From NCBI GenBank assembly GCA_903821715.1, contig CAIJMB010000132.1, positions 1 to 6,328 of the forward strand: a DNA stretch of 6,328 nucleotides, given 5' to 3'. The notes under the pieces were generated by a model. It was given only the letters and a program-made list of their open reading frames with translations, ran no database searches and was not told where the DNA came from. This DNA comes from an uncultured Flavobacteriales bacterium (GTDB lineage Bacteria; Bacteroidota; Bacteroidia; Flavobacteriales; Schleiferiaceae). Below, in pieces: positions 5,410 to 6,328 of this stretch. Every line of letters begins with the position of its first letter. Position 1 is the stretch's first letter. Position numbers and translations under genes: made by a program.

Positions 5410-6312
5410 TCAGCGGGATTTTCCCATCGCTAAGTACTTACTTGCGTTTGAGGGATCCATGACCTGCAGGGCATCCGAAACATCCTGTAGCTGCACGGCT
5501 GGCCCGCCAGAAAAAACTTGCTGAATCTCTACCGATTTACTGTCAAAAAACCAGCGAATCAGATAAATATTGGGCTGACGTGTATGAATCGGCCGAAGCG
5601 CAAGAACTGCGTTGGCCACGGACTGCTTCGCCTGCTGCTGGGTTTCGAGCTTAGACAAACGGTCGAGGCCTTCACGGTGGTAGCGGTACCACGATTCCAA
5701 AAAGGCTTCGTTGGCCGGGTTCAGCAAATCCTCGATGATCCAAAATCGATTCCGTGTCGAAGTAAATCGGTCCCAGCCCCCGCCAGCACCAGATGCCTGA
5801 GCCATTTGGGCAATTTGAAGTGCAGTTTGAAGGTGCGCGCGGGCTTTGGGGTCAAACGAAGCTTCGTCTAATCCCAACCCGAGGTAGGCATAGAATCCGA
5901 CGATTGAAGAGAGATCTTGAAACTGGTTGGGCTGAAAATCGACGATTTCATTGGGCCTGTAGCGAAATCTCACATCGGGATCTTGGTACGAAATCGTGGT
6001 GGAATTGTAGTCGCTGCCGTACACAGGGCGCGCAAACGAAACCTGTAAATTGCCTGACATCAGACCTGTGCCTTGGTCGTAGTCGCGAATCGTAAACACG
6101 AGGGAACCGCGAATCCGCTCACCCTCTTCCCAAGTGTCTTCGGTCCACACGCGGTTGTTGACCAAATCCCGTACGACCTGCTCAAGTTGAATAAATACTT
6201 GACGGTCATTAGTTTGAACCTCTGGAGCTTGAACCTTTACTTCAAGAAAAAATTCTTGTGCAGGCAACACGATGGACGCACAAAGTGCAGTGATAAAGAC
6301 AGCTAGTTTCAC
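5410..6312 (-). CDS. porD: DUF4835 family protein, type IX secretion-associated PorD
   Basis: This 300-residue exported protein begins with a signal peptide: MK, a hydrophobic core (LAVFITALCASIVLPA) and probable cleavage near PAQE at 17-20. The mature part shows the DUF4835 pattern: an N-terminal strand E-V-K-V then Q-VF-L-(E)-(V)-(V)-D-VNNR-WT (about 38-57), PVYGSDYN (95-102), VGFYAYLGLGLDEASFDP (138-155), RNRFWIIEDLLNP (187-199) and YRYHREGLD (210-218). The family is linked in Bacteroidota to the type IX secretion system (PorD); its exact role is not well defined and cannot be read from the sequence. The start is GTG at 6312-6310. A TAA in the same frame three codons upstream (6324-6322) rules out a longer product. 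It is the first visible gene of the porD-recN-fabI cluster; recN follows within about 30 bases. From general knowledge, coaBC often precedes it, but that would be beyond the right edge. Confidence 0.88.
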   Translation of the reverse strand: MKLAVFITALCASIVLPAQEFFLEVKVQAPEVQTNDRQVFIQLEQVVRDLVNNRVWTEDTWEEGERIRGSLVFTIRDYDQGTGLMSGNLQVSFARPVYGSDYNSTTISYQDPDVRFRYRPNEIVDFQPNQFQDLSSIVGFYAYLGLGLDEASFDPKARAHLQTALQIAQMAQASGAGGGWDRFTSTRNRFWIIEDLLNPANEAFLESWYRYHREGLDRLSKLETQQQAKQSVANAVLALRPIHTRQPNIYLIRWFFDSKSVEIQQVFSGGPAVQLQDVSDALQVMDPSNASKYLAMGKSR

Positions 6313-6328
6313 AACTTGAAGTTACGCC

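Noticed and set aside
5400..5412. porD-recN fusion through a ribosomal frameshift
   Set aside because: A TAG in the recN frame at 5402-5400 lies after the porD TGA, so no shift before the porD stop could enter recN.
5518..5871. 117-codon plus-strand open frame opposite porD
   Set aside because: No domain, no initiation context, and it overlaps conserved PorD codons.

Overview
The window looks like chromosomal DNA of a moderately GC-rich member of the Bacteroidota, probably Flavobacteriales in the broad sense. Three things support this: a DUF4835/PorD gene next to recN, a FabI with the Bacteroidota-style loop QSP in place of AGP, and promoter-like TAnnTTTG elements with no clear Shine-Dalgarno sequences. 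The genus cannot be named from the sequence alone.

Layout from left to right. Positions 1-144 (minus) hold the N-terminal 48 residues of an ECF-type sigma factor that runs off the left edge. Positions 145-262 are an AT-rich regulatory gap with a perfect 16-bp palindrome, a good TAnnTTTG element and a 9-bp inverted repeat. Positions 263-1165 (minus) encode a MerR-family regulator with a cobalamin-binding light-sensor domain of the CarH/LitR type. Positions 1166-1240 are a short divergent promoter region. Positions 1241-2824 (plus) encode peptide chain release factor 3 (prfC). A bidirectional intrinsic terminator at 2828-2861 separates it from a convergent minus-strand cluster, transcribed in the order porD (5410-6312), recN (3717 to about 5378), fabI (2879-3697). 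No gene-free stretch exceeds 118 bases.

Two themes stand out. First, the regulator plus sigma factor pair resembles the light and B12 control module that commonly sits in front of carotenoid genes in Bacteroidota. The MerR protein keeps both cobalamin-binding signatures (Wx9EH and ExHxxG), and the gap before the sigma gene contains a palindrome placed where a repressor would block the promoter. The carotenoid genes themselves, if present, would lie beyond the left edge. Second, recN is clearly coding up to at least position 5387 by its conserved N-terminal pattern, but its frame has no ATG, GTG or TTG between an upstream stop (5400-5402) and the Walker A region. It therefore either uses a non-standard start or carries a point change or sequence error at the start codon.

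The remaining genes are housekeeping: translation termination (prfC), fatty acid elongation (fabI), DNA repair (recN) and a type IX secretion-associated protein (porD). I saw no mobile element, CRISPR array, tRNA or rRNA. I found no strong evidence for a wholly new system; the regulatory gap at 145-262 and the recN start are the parts that deserve a second look.
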